Shown here: positions 39,273-47,560 of the stretch, in pieces | How positions within the stretch are numbered: the first letter of the stretch is position 1 | Layout of the letters: every line of letters begins with the position of its first letter | From: an uncultured Bacteroidales bacterium | GTDB taxonomy: Bacteria > Bacteroidota > Bacteroidia > Bacteroidales > Muribaculaceae | Direction: 5' to 3' | Assembly: GCA_902792435.1 (NCBI GenBank) | Contig: CADAZN010000013.1 | Location: 20,241-73,284 of the forward strand | DNA: 53,044 nt | Translations under genes and position numbers: made by a program | Notes under the pieces: model-generated | Told to the model about the DNA's origin: nothing | The model's input: only the letters and a program-made list of their open reading frames with translations | Database searches by the model: none

Positions 39273-41756
39273 TTATTTCTTCTTTGTTGATTTTGCTGGC
39301 TTTGCAGGTTGTACAGGAGCGTTATTCTTTGCAGGCTGCTTAGGCTGAGCATGTTGTTTACCTTGTTGCTTGGGTTGCTGAGCAGCTTGTTGCTTGACCT
39401 GTTGCTTAGGTTGCTGAGCAGCATGTTGCTTACCCTGTTGGGGGGCGGCAGCTTTTCCCTTTGTTGGGATGACGATGTTGGAGCCAATGCGGATGTTGTC
39501 ATTGGTCAATCCGTTGGCACGCTTGATGTCCTCAACGCTCACGCCATATTGCTTTGCCAACTTGGTGAGGTTTTGTCCTTCGGCTACAGTGTGCTTTGTT
39601 GTGGCGGGTTGAGGTGCAGGTTTTTGAGCATGCTGCTTATCTTGTTGCTTGCCATGTTGCTGTGCCTGCTGTTTGCCTTGCTGTTGAGCCTGTTGCTTGC
39701 CCTGATGTTTGTCTTGATGTTTGTCCTGATGCTTGTCTTGTTGCTGAGCTTGCTGCTTGTGGTCATTAGCATGCTGTGGGATAATGGTTCTTCCCTTAGC
39801 ATCTTTCTTGGGGATAAGGATATTGGAGCCAATGCGAATGTTGTCATTGGTCAATCCGTTGGCACGCTTGATGTCCTCAACGCTCACGCCATATTGATTG
39901 GCCAGCTTGGTGAGGTTTTGGCCCTCTTTAACAGTGAGCTTGATTGGTTGCTCGGCCTCACGTCTCTTGCGCTCCTCTTCTTCTTTGCGCTTCTTCTCGG
40001 CCTCTTCTTTGCGTTTCTTCTCGGCAGCTTCTTCTCGGCGTTTCTTCTCGGCCTCTAGTTTGCGTTTCTTTTCGGCCTCTTCTTTTTTCTTCTTTTTCAG
40101 AGCTGCGGCTTCTTCATCTCTTTTCTTTTTTTCGGCTAGCTCTCTTTCTTGATTCTTGTTGTTTTGTGGTTGTGGCACATAGGTTTGCGCGCTATTGTCG
40201 GCCTTGCGTCTCTCAGGAACGCCACGCTGATCAGATCCACTGTGACCGCTATATGTGCTGGTGTTGGTCGTGGTGCTCTTTTTGCTTGAAGAACTGCTGC
40301 TTGATGAGCTGCTTGATGATGTGTTGCTTGGGGTAGAGCTGTAGCGGTTGCTCGAGGCGTTGTAGTTGCTTGAACTTGAGCTCGAGCTACGATTGTTGTT
40401 ATTGCTTCGGCTATTGTTCGATGCAACGTATCCACCGTCTTTAGTCTTGATTGTTAGAATTCTTCCAGGCTCAACTTCATCATCCCACCTCAAGTTGTTG
40501 AGTGATCTCAAATCTTGAATTTTCATGCCATAACGATTGGCAATGTCTTCCAAGTCTTCGCCCTCGGTAACTTCATGGAATGAGATACCTTTCTTTGCGT
40601 TCTCATCAATGTCATCATCTCCCACGATTCTCTTGATATCACCAGGTTGAACTTCTACTCGGCGAGCAAACTCGTTTTGATGGTACTTAACAATCTTCTC
40701 TTCGGCCATTTTATAGCTGTTGATTTGGCCTTTGGGAAGTGTAAGGGGATAGGGGTGAATGTTGCCAGGTATCACATCGTCGCGATACTGTGGGTTAAGG
40801 AGCCTAATCTCATCGAGAGGTATATCAAGATATTGTGAAATTTGGTGAATGCTCACTCGGTCGTTAACATCAACGCTGGCAACCGATAATGGGCGCTTAG
40901 TGAACACAGGAGTGATGCCATGCTTGCCATAGTAGTTCATCGCATAGCAAGCTCCGATGAATGCTGGAACATAACCACGAGTGTCCTTTGGAAGGAATTT
41001 GTAGATATCCCAAAATTCGGGCGACTTGATGCCCTGGTTCTGAGCACGCCTGATAGCTTTTTCTACATTCCCCATTCCACAGTTAAAGGCGGCAAGAACC
41101 ATCAGCCAGTCTTTCTTGTAAGAGTTGTCACTAAGCCTTCTCAAGAATTGTGCGGCTTTCTCGGTTGATTTGTAGGGGTCGCGGCGCTCATCAACAAGAG
41201 AGTTTACTTCCAAGCCATTGCCTTTGGCGGGAAGAATCATAAATTGCCACAATCCTGCTGCGCCCGATGGTGCAACAGCGTTTGGATCAAGAGCTGAGCA
41301 TGCCACAGGTATGTATATGAAGCCTTTTGGGAGCCCTTGTTTGTTCATTTCACGCTCAAAGATTGGTCTATAGTAGCTCCACAATCCTAGCATTTGGGCA
41401 ACCTGCGTGCGATTCTTAACTACATAACGTTCAATGTAAGCCTTTACAACGGGGTTAAAAGCCATGTTGATGCCATACTTGTTTGACAAGTCGCGAAGGC
41501 GGTCCTTATAATCCCTGTCACTGGCTTCAATGCTTTTATCACGGTTGTTTCGGTCGTTATATTCATTGACGTTAGTGAAGGTCTGAAGGTACCAGTTCTT
41601 TGTCAGCTCTCTTGTGTTGGCATCAACACCAGCAGGGAAAACGATAGAACGGTCCATCAGGTTTTCTTTGTTGTTGTACTTATCTTCGGCAGCCTGGCTG
41701 TTAACCCAAGTGGTCAACAGTGCCATAGATGCCAAAAGTAGGTGTTTATAATTCAT
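39273..41756 (-). CDS. MltD-like SLT-fold protein with three LysM domains, catalytic Glu replaced by Cys
   Basis: 827-residue exported protein. Signal peptide from the ATG at 41756 (MNYKHLLLASMALLTTWVNS). An SLT/MltD-like domain (about 105-330) contains GFIYIPVACSALDPNAVAPS then AAGLWQFM. The catalytic Glu of the family (IIES in the neighbour at 41831) is Cys153 here. LysM domains: about 395-440 (EVTEGEDLEDIANRYGMK), about 610-655 and about 725-775 (both with NQYGVSVEDIK- or KQYGVSVEDIK-type cores). Between them lie Ser/Asn-rich, Lys/Glu-rich and Gln/Lys/His-rich low-complexity linkers. The tail is basic and Gln/Pro-rich. Predicted to bind murein; cleavage is doubtful. It is 74 bp downstream of its paralogue. 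Confidence 0.88.
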   Translation of the reverse strand: MNYKHLLLASMALLTTWVNSQAAEDKYNNKENLMDRSIVFPAGVDANTRELTKNWYLQTFTNVNEYNDRNNRDKSIEASDRDYKDRLRDLSNKYGINMAFNPVVKAYIERYVVKNRTQVAQMLGLWSYYRPIFEREMNKQGLPKGFIYIPVACSALDPNAVAPSGAAGLWQFMILPAKGNGLEVNSLVDERRDPYKSTEKAAQFLRRLSDNSYKKDWLMVLAAFNCGMGNVEKAIRRAQNQGIKSPEFWDIYKFLPKDTRGYVPAFIGACYAMNYYGKHGITPVFTKRPLSVASVDVNDRVSIHQISQYLDIPLDEIRLLNPQYRDDVIPGNIHPYPLTLPKGQINSYKMAEEKIVKYHQNEFARRVEVQPGDIKRIVGDDDIDENAKKGISFHEVTEGEDLEDIANRYGMKIQDLRSLNNLRWDDEVEPGRILTIKTKDGGYVASNNSRSNNNNRSSSSSSSNYNASSNRYSSTPSNTSSSSSSSSSSSSKKSTTTNTSTYSGHSGSDQRGVPERRKADNSAQTYVPQPQNNKNQERELAEKKKRDEEAAALKKKKKEEAEKKRKLEAEKKRREEAAEKKRKEEAEKKRKEEEERKRREAEQPIKLTVKEGQNLTKLANQYGVSVEDIKRANGLTNDNIRIGSNILIPKKDAKGRTIIPQHANDHKQQAQQQDKHQDKHQDKHQGKQQAQQQGKQQAQQHGKQQDKQHAQKPAPQPATTKHTVAEGQNLTKLAKQYGVSVEDIKRANGLTNDNIRIGSNIVIPTKGKAAAPQQGKQHAAQQPKQQVKQQAAQQPKQQGKQHAQPKQPAKNNAPVQPAKPAKSTKKK
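39481..39896. repeat. Intragenic duplication of a LysM-coding segment
   Basis: Bases 39481-39551 recur at 39826-39896 (offset 345 bp, in frame) with a single mismatch near 39492/39837. They encode the two near-identical C-terminal LysM cores. The span given covers both copies and the linker between them. Confidence 0.8.
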
Positions 41757-41830
41757 AACTTTTATATAGTTTGTTCTCATTAATATCTTTCGTGTGTATT
41801 AGGTAACAAAATATCGCAGGTCAAAGTGTT

Positions 41831-44035
41831 TTATTTCTTTCCCTTCTTGGGGATTTTCAACGTTTGACCGGCTCTGATATTGTCGTTCTTCAAGCCATTT
41901 GCGCGTTTGATTTCATCAACGCTAACGCCATATTGTTTTGCAAGCTTGGTGAGGTTGCTTCCGTCCTTCACCACATGCGATGTGGGTTTGGCTGCTTCTG
42001 CTCTTCTGCGCTCTTCTTCTTTACGCTTATTTTCGGCCTCTTCTTTACGTTTTTTCTCAGCCTCTTCTTTGCGTTTCTTCTCGGCAGCCTTTTCTTTTTC
42101 TTTCTTTTTCTTTAACGCAAGCTCTTGTTCTTTCTTCTTCTTTTTTTCTGCCTCTAATTTGCGTTTTTTCTCGGCTTCTTCTTTTTGTTTTTTTATGGCA
42201 GCATAGTCAATGTCACTATCTTGTTTGCTTTCATCTTGATCGCTATATGAACGGGTGTTATTGTTGCTGCGTGTACTATAGTCATCACGCACTTCTTTTG
42301 TGCTCTTGCTACTGCTGCCACTCATTCTCTTTACATTGCTGACGTCATAATATTTGTATCGGTCGCTGTAGCTATTATTGTCGTTGTCATCGGTCTCATC
42401 CTCATTATCGTTAGAGTCGTCATTGTCGGTCTCTACATGGTTTGGGCCATAGCTGTAGCCGTCATTGTTGTAGCTGCCGTTATTGTTGCGGTTGTTGCTT
42501 CGTTGTGGAACAGGATTATCTTCCTTTGCTTTGCGTCGTTGTTGAATGGGTACATATCTTGAGTCACGTCCACTGTGCCCATTGTTGTTGTAGCTATATC
42601 CGCCGGTGTTTTCTCTTCCTGTGCTATAGTTTGAGCTGGTTCTTCTTGTGTTATAATCGTCACTGTTGTTTCGACCATTGTCGTCGTTTGAGTTGTTATA
42701 ATAACGATAATCATCTTCGTCATCATAACCACTATTATTTGTGTTTCCTGTAGAACTTAAGTTTCTAGAAACAAATAGTATCTTGCCGGGCTTTACTTCA
42801 TTTGATTTCAACTCATTAAGGAGTATGAGGTCTTCTACGGTCATACCATACATTCTGGCAACATCTTCAAGGGTCTCGCCATCCTTGACCGTGTACATTT
42901 CGCTATGTTGGTAGTCATAATCCTTGAACTTGTTTCTGTCTATCTCTTGTTCTTTTCCTTTATTATCATTATCTACATCAATCGTGCTTTCTTTGATTTT
43001 TCCTTCGTTCTTGATATAGCTGTAGATGTGCTGATTGGGAAGAGCCAGAACATAGGGGTGAACGTTGCCTGGAATTACCTCGTTGCGATACTGTGGATTA
43101 AGGATTCTGATTTCCTCAACAGGAATGTTCAGGGTTTGTGCTATTTGCCTGAAGTTTACTCGCTTGCTCACCATCACGGTATCGATGATAAGTGGCTTGG
43201 TCTTAGTGGGGGTGATTCCGTGCTCCTTGTAATAGTGCATTACATAGTTGGCAGCGATGAATGCTGGCACATAACCACGAGTCTCCTTGGGCAGATAGTT
43301 ATAGATTTCCCAGAAGTCGGCGTTGTCGTTACCAGTGCGCTTGATGGCCTTGTTAACGTTGCCAGGACCGCAGTTGTAGGCGGCGATACAAAGCGACCAG
43401 TCGTGATAGGTGCTGTAGAGTTTCTTGAAGAACAATGCAGCCTTTTCGCTCGAGGCATAAGGGTCACGACGCTCGTCCACCATGTTTGAAACCTCCATAC
43501 CATGGCCCTTGGCGGTTGATGGCATGAACTGCCACAAGCCTCCAGCTCCTGCTGGCGACACGGCGTTGGGGTTAAGCGCACTCTCGATAATGGGAATGTA
43601 TTTGAGCTCCAGTGGCATTTGGTGCCTCTCAAGGGCAGCCTCAAATATTGGCATGTAATAAGGGCTCATGCCCAGCAGCTGTGATACCAGTGAGCGGCCT
43701 TTAACGACATAACGCTCAATGTAGCTTTTCACAATCTGATTGAATGGCATCTCGATTGTGGTGGGGAGTTTCTGAAGTCGTTCTTTATACACTGCATCGC
43801 TCACGCTACCATAGTTATGGTTATCGCTCGGCTCGATGGGTGAGTTAGTCTCGTGATACATGTTATACCACTCTTTCAACATGTCGTTCTGGCTGTTGAA
43901 ACTGGGAGGGTATTGTATGTCGTTATCGGTAATCGACTCTTTTAATGACAGCACGTTCTTCTTTTTGGTATCGGCCAATGATGAAGACGTGATTGTCAGT
44001 AATGCTAAAACTACTAATAATAGACGATATTTCAT
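41831..44035 (-). CDS. MltD-like membrane-murein lytic transglycosylase with LysM domains
   Basis: 734-residue exported protein. Signal peptide (MKYRLLLVVLALLTITSSSLA); the ATG at 44041 two codons earlier is also possible. The SLT domain (about 105-310) has the intact catalytic motif YIPIIESALNPNA then AGGLWQFMPSTAKG (Glu151), and AAYNCGPGNVNKAI. LysM domains are at about 388-435 (YTVKDGETLEDVARMYGMT) and at the C-terminus (VVKDGSNLTKLAKQYG). A long Asn/Asp/Tyr/Ser-rich linker and a Lys/Glu-rich coiled stretch separate them. It cleaves murein with 1,6-anhydro product formation, which would feed AmpG-type recycling. The order parB, DUF5683, this gene is common in Bacteroidota as I recall. Confidence 0.92.
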   Translation of the reverse strand: MKYRLLLVVLALLTITSSSLADTKKKNVLSLKESITDNDIQYPPSFNSQNDMLKEWYNMYHETNSPIEPSDNHNYGSVSDAVYKERLQKLPTTIEMPFNQIVKSYIERYVVKGRSLVSQLLGMSPYYMPIFEAALERHQMPLELKYIPIIESALNPNAVSPAGAGGLWQFMPSTAKGHGMEVSNMVDERRDPYASSEKAALFFKKLYSTYHDWSLCIAAYNCGPGNVNKAIKRTGNDNADFWEIYNYLPKETRGYVPAFIAANYVMHYYKEHGITPTKTKPLIIDTVMVSKRVNFRQIAQTLNIPVEEIRILNPQYRNEVIPGNVHPYVLALPNQHIYSYIKNEGKIKESTIDVDNDNKGKEQEIDRNKFKDYDYQHSEMYTVKDGETLEDVARMYGMTVEDLILLNELKSNEVKPGKILFVSRNLSSTGNTNNSGYDDEDDYRYYNNSNDDNGRNNSDDYNTRRTSSNYSTGRENTGGYSYNNNGHSGRDSRYVPIQQRRKAKEDNPVPQRSNNRNNNGSYNNDGYSYGPNHVETDNDDSNDNEDETDDNDNNSYSDRYKYYDVSNVKRMSGSSSKSTKEVRDDYSTRSNNNTRSYSDQDESKQDSDIDYAAIKKQKEEAEKKRKLEAEKKKKKEQELALKKKKEKEKAAEKKRKEEAEKKRKEEAENKRKEEERRRAEAAKPTSHVVKDGSNLTKLAKQYGVSVDEIKRANGLKNDNIRAGQTLKIPKKGKK

Positions 44036-44069
44036 AAACATATATTTTTTTCAAAAATTAAAGTCGATG

Positions 44070-44738
44070 TTAGAAATCAAAAGAGCACCCGAGTCCTATG
44101 CTAGGAAGCCGTGACACCTGGCTGTCAATCACTGTTGGACCCCAGCGCATCGACAGGTCGGGACTTACGTCAAAATGCATCATCGAGGCATCAACATAGG
44201 CGTCAATCACGTTTAGCAAGTAAACGGCCGCAATGCCAATGATGCATATGTCGCGGTAGCGGCGATAGTAGTCCTTGCGGTTCCTCAACGTTGTGGTGAG
44301 CCACGTTTTGTCAAGGTCGCTCTCCTTAACGGTGGGAGGATAGAAATCCATGTAGCTGCGAGTGTTGGGATCGTTGTCGGTGATGTCGCGGTAGGCCTTA
44401 GAATAATCGTTTAGCATACGGTTGTTCCAACTGGTGCCGTAGGTGAGGCCAACAAACGCACCAATCACGATGGGGAGCTTCCAGTAATGACGGTTGTAAA
44501 TCTGTCCCAAGCCAGGGCACAAGGCCGAAAGCCACATCGCTCTCATAGGGTTGGGGTTGAATTTCAGCTCTTGAGAGATGCTTTTGCTTGGTTCGGCAAC
44601 TTTGCCCGTGAGTAGCGCAGTGCTGTCGTTAAGGATGATGGTGTCGGTGTTTTGCTCTATGATTTCGGGGCTATTGCTTTGCGCTCTAGAAACAAAAGTA
44701 CACAGTGTGCACAAAAGCATTATTGCTATTGAGCGCAT
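44070..44738 (-). CDS. DUF5683 membrane protein
   Basis: 222-residue protein: signal or anchor from the ATG at 44738 (MRSIAIMLLCTLCTFVSRA), then the DUF5683 region (PNPMRAMWLSALCPGLGQIY, HYWKLPIVIGAFVGLTYG, YSKAYRDI) with about three hydrophobic segments and YLLNVIDAYVDASM. The family is Bacteroidota-specific and usually lies between parB and a LysM transglycosylase gene, as here. Function unknown; a link between chromosome segregation and wall turnover has context support only. Confidence 0.82.
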   Translation of the reverse strand: MRSIAIMLLCTLCTFVSRAQSNSPEIIEQNTDTIILNDSTALLTGKVAEPSKSISQELKFNPNPMRAMWLSALCPGLGQIYNRHYWKLPIVIGAFVGLTYGTSWNNRMLNDYSKAYRDITDNDPNTRSYMDFYPPTVKESDLDKTWLTTTLRNRKDYYRRYRDICIIGIAAVYLLNVIDAYVDASMMHFDVSPDLSMRWGPTVIDSQVSRLPSIGLGCSFDF

Positions 44739-44828
44739 CGTCGTGTGTAATGTTGTTCTAAATAGTGTCACTAGAGTTTAAAGCTTTGTTTTTTAGAGCT
44801 CAATGCCCCTAACTAATTATTTATTATA

Positions 44829-45704
44829 TTATTTTAAACGATCAAAAAGAGTGATTATTCTGTCAAGGTCATTTTCGTTGTTGAACGAGAATGTTATTTT
44901 TCCTTTACCCGAGGTGTTGCATGAGAGCTTCACAGGAACTCCAAATGCTTTTGACAGATGTTTTGTGAGAATGTCGAAATCGTTGTTGCTGCGGTGGCTC
45001 GGGCTCTTGGCGCCAGCATTATCACGTTCTTTGTTATTCTCTTGCCATTCCTTGGCAAGTTGCTCCACTTGCCTCACACTTAAACCTTTTTTAAGGGTCT
45101 CGTTATATAATTTTAACTGTAAGGCTGGGTCGTTTACCGATAGCAGTGCTCGTGCATGACCCATGTCAAGGCGTTTGTCTTGGAGGCCAAGCTGTATCTC
45201 GGCGGGCAACTTGAGCAGGCGCAGGAAGTTGGCGATGGTGGTGCGTTTCTTGCCTATTCGCTGGCTAAGTTGCTCCTGGGTGAGATTATATTGCTCAATG
45301 AGTTTCTTGAATGTGAGTGCTATCTCAATTGCGTTTAAATCCTCACGCTGTATGTTCTCGATGAGGGCCATCTCGGTGAGCTCGGTATCGTCGGCCTCGC
45401 GTATGTAGGCTGGCACCGACTGAAGGCCTACCTGCTTGGCAGCACGGTAGCGGCGCTCTCCCGAGATAATTTGGTAGCGACCATCACCGCTCTTCCTTAG
45501 CGTGAGGGGCTGGATTATGCCCACCTCACTAATTGACGCGGCAAGCTCGTCAAGCGCCTCCTGGTTGAAGGTGCTGCGAGGTTGGTCGGGGTTTGGTGTT
45601 ATAAGGGAGATCTCGATTTCGCTAATTTGGGATGAGCCGTTTGTTTGGATATCATCCATCGAAATCAGCGAGTCAAGCCCTCGCCCTAATGCGTTTCGCT
45701 TCAT
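44829..45704 (-). CDS. parB: Chromosome partitioning protein ParB
   Basis: 291-residue CTP-dependent DNA clamp that loads at parS. N-terminus MKRNALGRGLDSLI (ParA-contact box); ParB/Srx domain (about 28-120) with QPRSTFNQEALDELAASI and the CTP motif ISGERRYRAAK; helix-turn-helix (about 140-200, LTQEQLSQRIGKKRTTIANF); C-terminal dimer domain ending LDRIITLFDRLK. parA usually lies immediately upstream, but here the upstream neighbour is a DUF486 gene and parB has its own promoter. No parS site was recognised by eye. Confidence 0.95.
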   Translation of the reverse strand: MKRNALGRGLDSLISMDDIQTNGSSQISEIEISLITPNPDQPRSTFNQEALDELAASISEVGIIQPLTLRKSGDGRYQIISGERRYRAAKQVGLQSVPAYIREADDTELTEMALIENIQREDLNAIEIALTFKKLIEQYNLTQEQLSQRIGKKRTTIANFLRLLKLPAEIQLGLQDKRLDMGHARALLSVNDPALQLKLYNETLKKGLSVRQVEQLAKEWQENNKERDNAGAKSPSHRSNNDFDILTKHLSKAFGVPVKLSCNTSGKGKITFSFNNENDLDRIITLFDRLK

Positions 45705-45745
45705 ATACTTTGTGTTACTGTCGTTCTAAAAATTATTTCAGCTTG

Positions 45746-45776
45746 CAAAGGTACAAAAAAATGATGAGAAATCAAC
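45746..45776 (-). promoter_or_regulatory. Promoter of parB-DUF5683-mltD
   Basis: On the minus strand GTTG (45776-45773, three of four bases), a 19 bp spacer and TACCTTTG (45753-45746). The start would fall near 45740. Confidence 0.7.
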
Positions 45777-45890
45777 TTTATTTTAGAACATTAACAACAT
45801 GGAATAAGTTTTAAGTATTCGATTATATAATATTATTTTATATATAAACTATCATTTTTAGGTGTGTTTGCATGGGAGTAAAAGGCGGCT

Positions 45891-46280
45891 TCAATCCACT
45901 TCCATGAATGCAAAGTAAACGGCTATTACTAGAAATGCAAACGAAACATAGTGGTTCCATTGCAGCGACTCATTACTGAAAAATAGTTTCACAAATATTA
46001 TGAAAATGGTGAGAGTGATGACCTCTTGCATCACTTTGAGTTGCATCAGTGAGAATGGGCCACCATTTTCAGCAAAACCTATACGGTTGGCTGGGACCAT
46101 CAGCATGTATTCAAAGAACGCGATGCCCCAAGAAAATAAAATTACAACTATCAACGGCCAATGAGCTGATATGCCCATTTGTTGGAGTTTCAAGTGACCA
46201 TACCAAGCAAAAGTCATCACAATATTGCTCAATAACAGTAGGCCAATTGTTATTAATATTGCCCAGTTCATATGTCTCAT
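45891..46280 (-). CDS. DUF486 small membrane protein (DMT superfamily)
   Basis: 129-residue protein with four hydrophobic helices: WAILITIGLLLLSNIVMTFA; WPLIVVILFSWGIAFFEYML; an amphipathic part with VPANRIGFAENGGPFSLMQLKVMQEVITL; IFIIFVKLFF; and YVSFAFLVIAVYFAFM. TFAWYGHLK and the FSWGIAFFEYxxxVPANR block identify DUF486, a small-multidrug-resistance-like family with no known substrate. ATGs at 46280 and 46271 are both plausible starts. It is monocistronic and divergent from the HAD gene. Confidence 0.88.
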   Translation of the reverse strand: MRHMNWAILITIGLLLLSNIVMTFAWYGHLKLQQMGISAHWPLIVVILFSWGIAFFEYMLMVPANRIGFAENGGPFSLMQLKVMQEVITLTIFIIFVKLFFSNESLQWNHYVSFAFLVIAVYFAFMEVD

Positions 46281-46307
46281 CCTATTTTGGTTTTACAAAA
46301 ACGGCTG

Positions 46308-46315
46308 CAAAATTA
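46308..46315 (-). promoter_or_regulatory. -7 box for the DUF486 gene
   Basis: TAATTTTG on the minus strand, 27 bp before the ATG. A TTTG is 23 bp upstream (46342-46339), slightly too far for a confident pair. Confidence 0.45.
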
Positions 46316-46399
46316 CGCTTTTTTCTCTTAACAGCACTCAAAATCAATAGGAAATTACAAAAATCATCATTTGCTGGGGCGCTTAACACAAAAAAGTTG

Positions 46400-46407
46400 T
46401 AAATTTG
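46400..46407 (+). promoter_or_regulatory. -7 box for the HAD phosphatase gene
   Basis: TAAATTTG lies 8 bp before the ATG at 46416, so the message would be almost leaderless. This supports the 46416 start over the upstream frame extension to 46371. Confidence 0.5.
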
Positions 46408-46415
46408 CACTTACT

Positions 46416-47117
46416 ATGAATGGCATTACTACGGTTTTTCTCGACATCGACGACACACTATGGTGGTTCTCACGGAATAGCGAGCTGGCTCTCGCGTCAA
46501 CTTTTAAATTGATGGGATGCGCCGAATGGTGTCGCGATTACGACGCGTTTCACGACCACTATGAGCACTTCAACCATGAGCTGTGGCAACTCTACAATAA
46601 GGGCGAGGTTGAGAAGGAGGTGCTCGAGGTGCTACGATTTGAGAAGGCTTTGGAGGCCAGCAAGTATTGTTGTGACGATATCGACGAACTGGCTTCGGCG
46701 ATGAACACGTGCTACCTCAACCAGCTCGTGCGCCATCACAACCTAATGCCTGGTGCTGTCGAGCTACTGCAATACCTTCACAACAAGGGATATGAGCTCA
46801 ACGTGATAAGCAATGGTTTCAAGGGGGTGCAGGAGCGCAAGCTCGAAGCTGGCGGCATGAACCGCTACATCAAGCATGTTATCCTGAGCGAGGATTGCGG
46901 CATCACCAAACCCCGTCCGGGCATCTACGACTACGCCATGCAAGTTTGCGGTGCCAAACCTTCTAGCATTGTGATGATAGGCGATGACCCCACAACCGAT
47001 ATTGCAGGCGCATTGAATGCTGGATGGCGTACCATCTATTTCAACACTCGCGGCATCGATTGCCCCGAAGCTCACCACACAGTCTCCTCCCTCCTCTCAA
47101 TAAAAGATTTGTTGTAA
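46416..47117 (+). CDS. HAD-superfamily hydrolase, YjjG-type nucleotidase-like
   Basis: 233-residue cytoplasmic phosphatase. HAD motifs: I FLDIDDTLWWF (Asp nucleophile), II VISNGFKGVQERKLE, III Lys in GITKPRPGIYDYA, IV MIGDDPTTDIAGALNAGW. A helical cap (about 20-105) lies between motifs I and II, as in subfamily IA. The pattern resembles YjjG-type noncanonical pyrimidine nucleotidases; another small phosphorylated metabolite is possible. It is followed by a heptad repeat and then the DUF59 gene. Confidence 0.88.
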   Translation: MNGITTVFLDIDDTLWWFSRNSELALASTFKLMGCAEWCRDYDAFHDHYEHFNHELWQLYNKGEVEKEVLEVLRFEKALEASKYCCDDIDELASAMNTCYLNQLVRHHNLMPGAVELLQYLHNKGYELNVISNGFKGVQERKLEAGGMNRYIKHVILSEDCGITKPRPGIYDYAMQVCGAKPSSIVMIGDDPTTDIAGALNAGWRTIYFNTRGIDCPEAHHTVSSLLSIKDLL

Positions 47118-47121
47118 AAAA

Positions 47122-47150
47122 ACTGAAAAACTAAAAACTAATAACTACCT
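47122..47150. repeat. Heptad repeat overlapping the DUF59 promoter box
   Basis: Units read ACTGAAAA, ACTAAAA, ACTAATA, ACTACCT. The last unit is part of the TACCTTTG box at 47146-47153. Confidence 0.7.
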
Positions 47151-47153
47151 TTG
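47146..47153 (+). promoter_or_regulatory. -7 box for the DUF59-lpxH pair
   Basis: TACCTTTG matches TAnnTTTG, 70 bp before the ATG at 47224. No TTTG lies at 19-21 bp upstream; that position is filled by the ACT-type repeat. Confidence 0.5.
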
Positions 47154-47223
47154 CACCCAGAAAAATGAGGCACAATCTCTCTACGCGCCTCAAAACGATC
47201 AACGAATAACGACCAACTACAAT

Positions 47224-47550
47224 ATGGAACAAGAACAGAAACTCAAACTCGAGGAACAAATCATAACAATGCTCAGGACGGTGTTTGACCCTGAAATCCC
47301 CGTCAATGTCTATAGCCTTGGATTGGTCTATAAGATTGACCTTCAGGATGATGGTAGTGTGAATATTGACATGACGCTCACAGCACCTAACTGCCCAATG
47401 GCCGACTTCATCTTTGAGGACGTGCGGCAAAAGGTGGAGAGCATCGACGGTATCACTTCTTGCAATGTCAACTTGGTTTATGAGCCAGAGTGGGACGTGA
47501 GAATGATGAGCGATGAGGCAAAGTTGGAGCTCGGGTTTGACCTTGACTGA
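47224..47550 (+). CDS. DUF59/MIP18-family Fe-S cluster assembly factor
   Basis: 108-residue cytoplasmic protein. The family signature is seen: MLRTVFDPEIPVNVYSLGLV, then VNIDMTLTAPNCPMADFI with the reactive-type Cys, and VNLVYEPEWDVRMMSDEAK. SufT/PaaD-like members help load Fe-S clusters onto client enzymes. No other suf gene is nearby. It is followed after 10 bp by lpxH. It has no signal peptide or membrane segment. Confidence 0.9.
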   Translation: MEQEQKLKLEEQIITMLRTVFDPEIPVNVYSLGLVYKIDLQDDGSVNIDMTLTAPNCPMADFIFEDVRQKVESIDGITSCNVNLVYEPEWDVRMMSDEAKLELGFDLD

Positions 47551-47560
47551 TACTGCCATC

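Noticed and set aside
39309-40058. A 249-codon plus-strand frame, Leu-rich
   Set aside because: It is the mirror of the Gln/Lys-rich linkers and LysM domains of the minus-strand gene; the Leu runs come from CAG/CAA/AAG codons read backwards.
44739-45890. parS sites around parB
   Set aside because: No convincing 16 bp palindrome of the parS type was seen by eye in the spacers.
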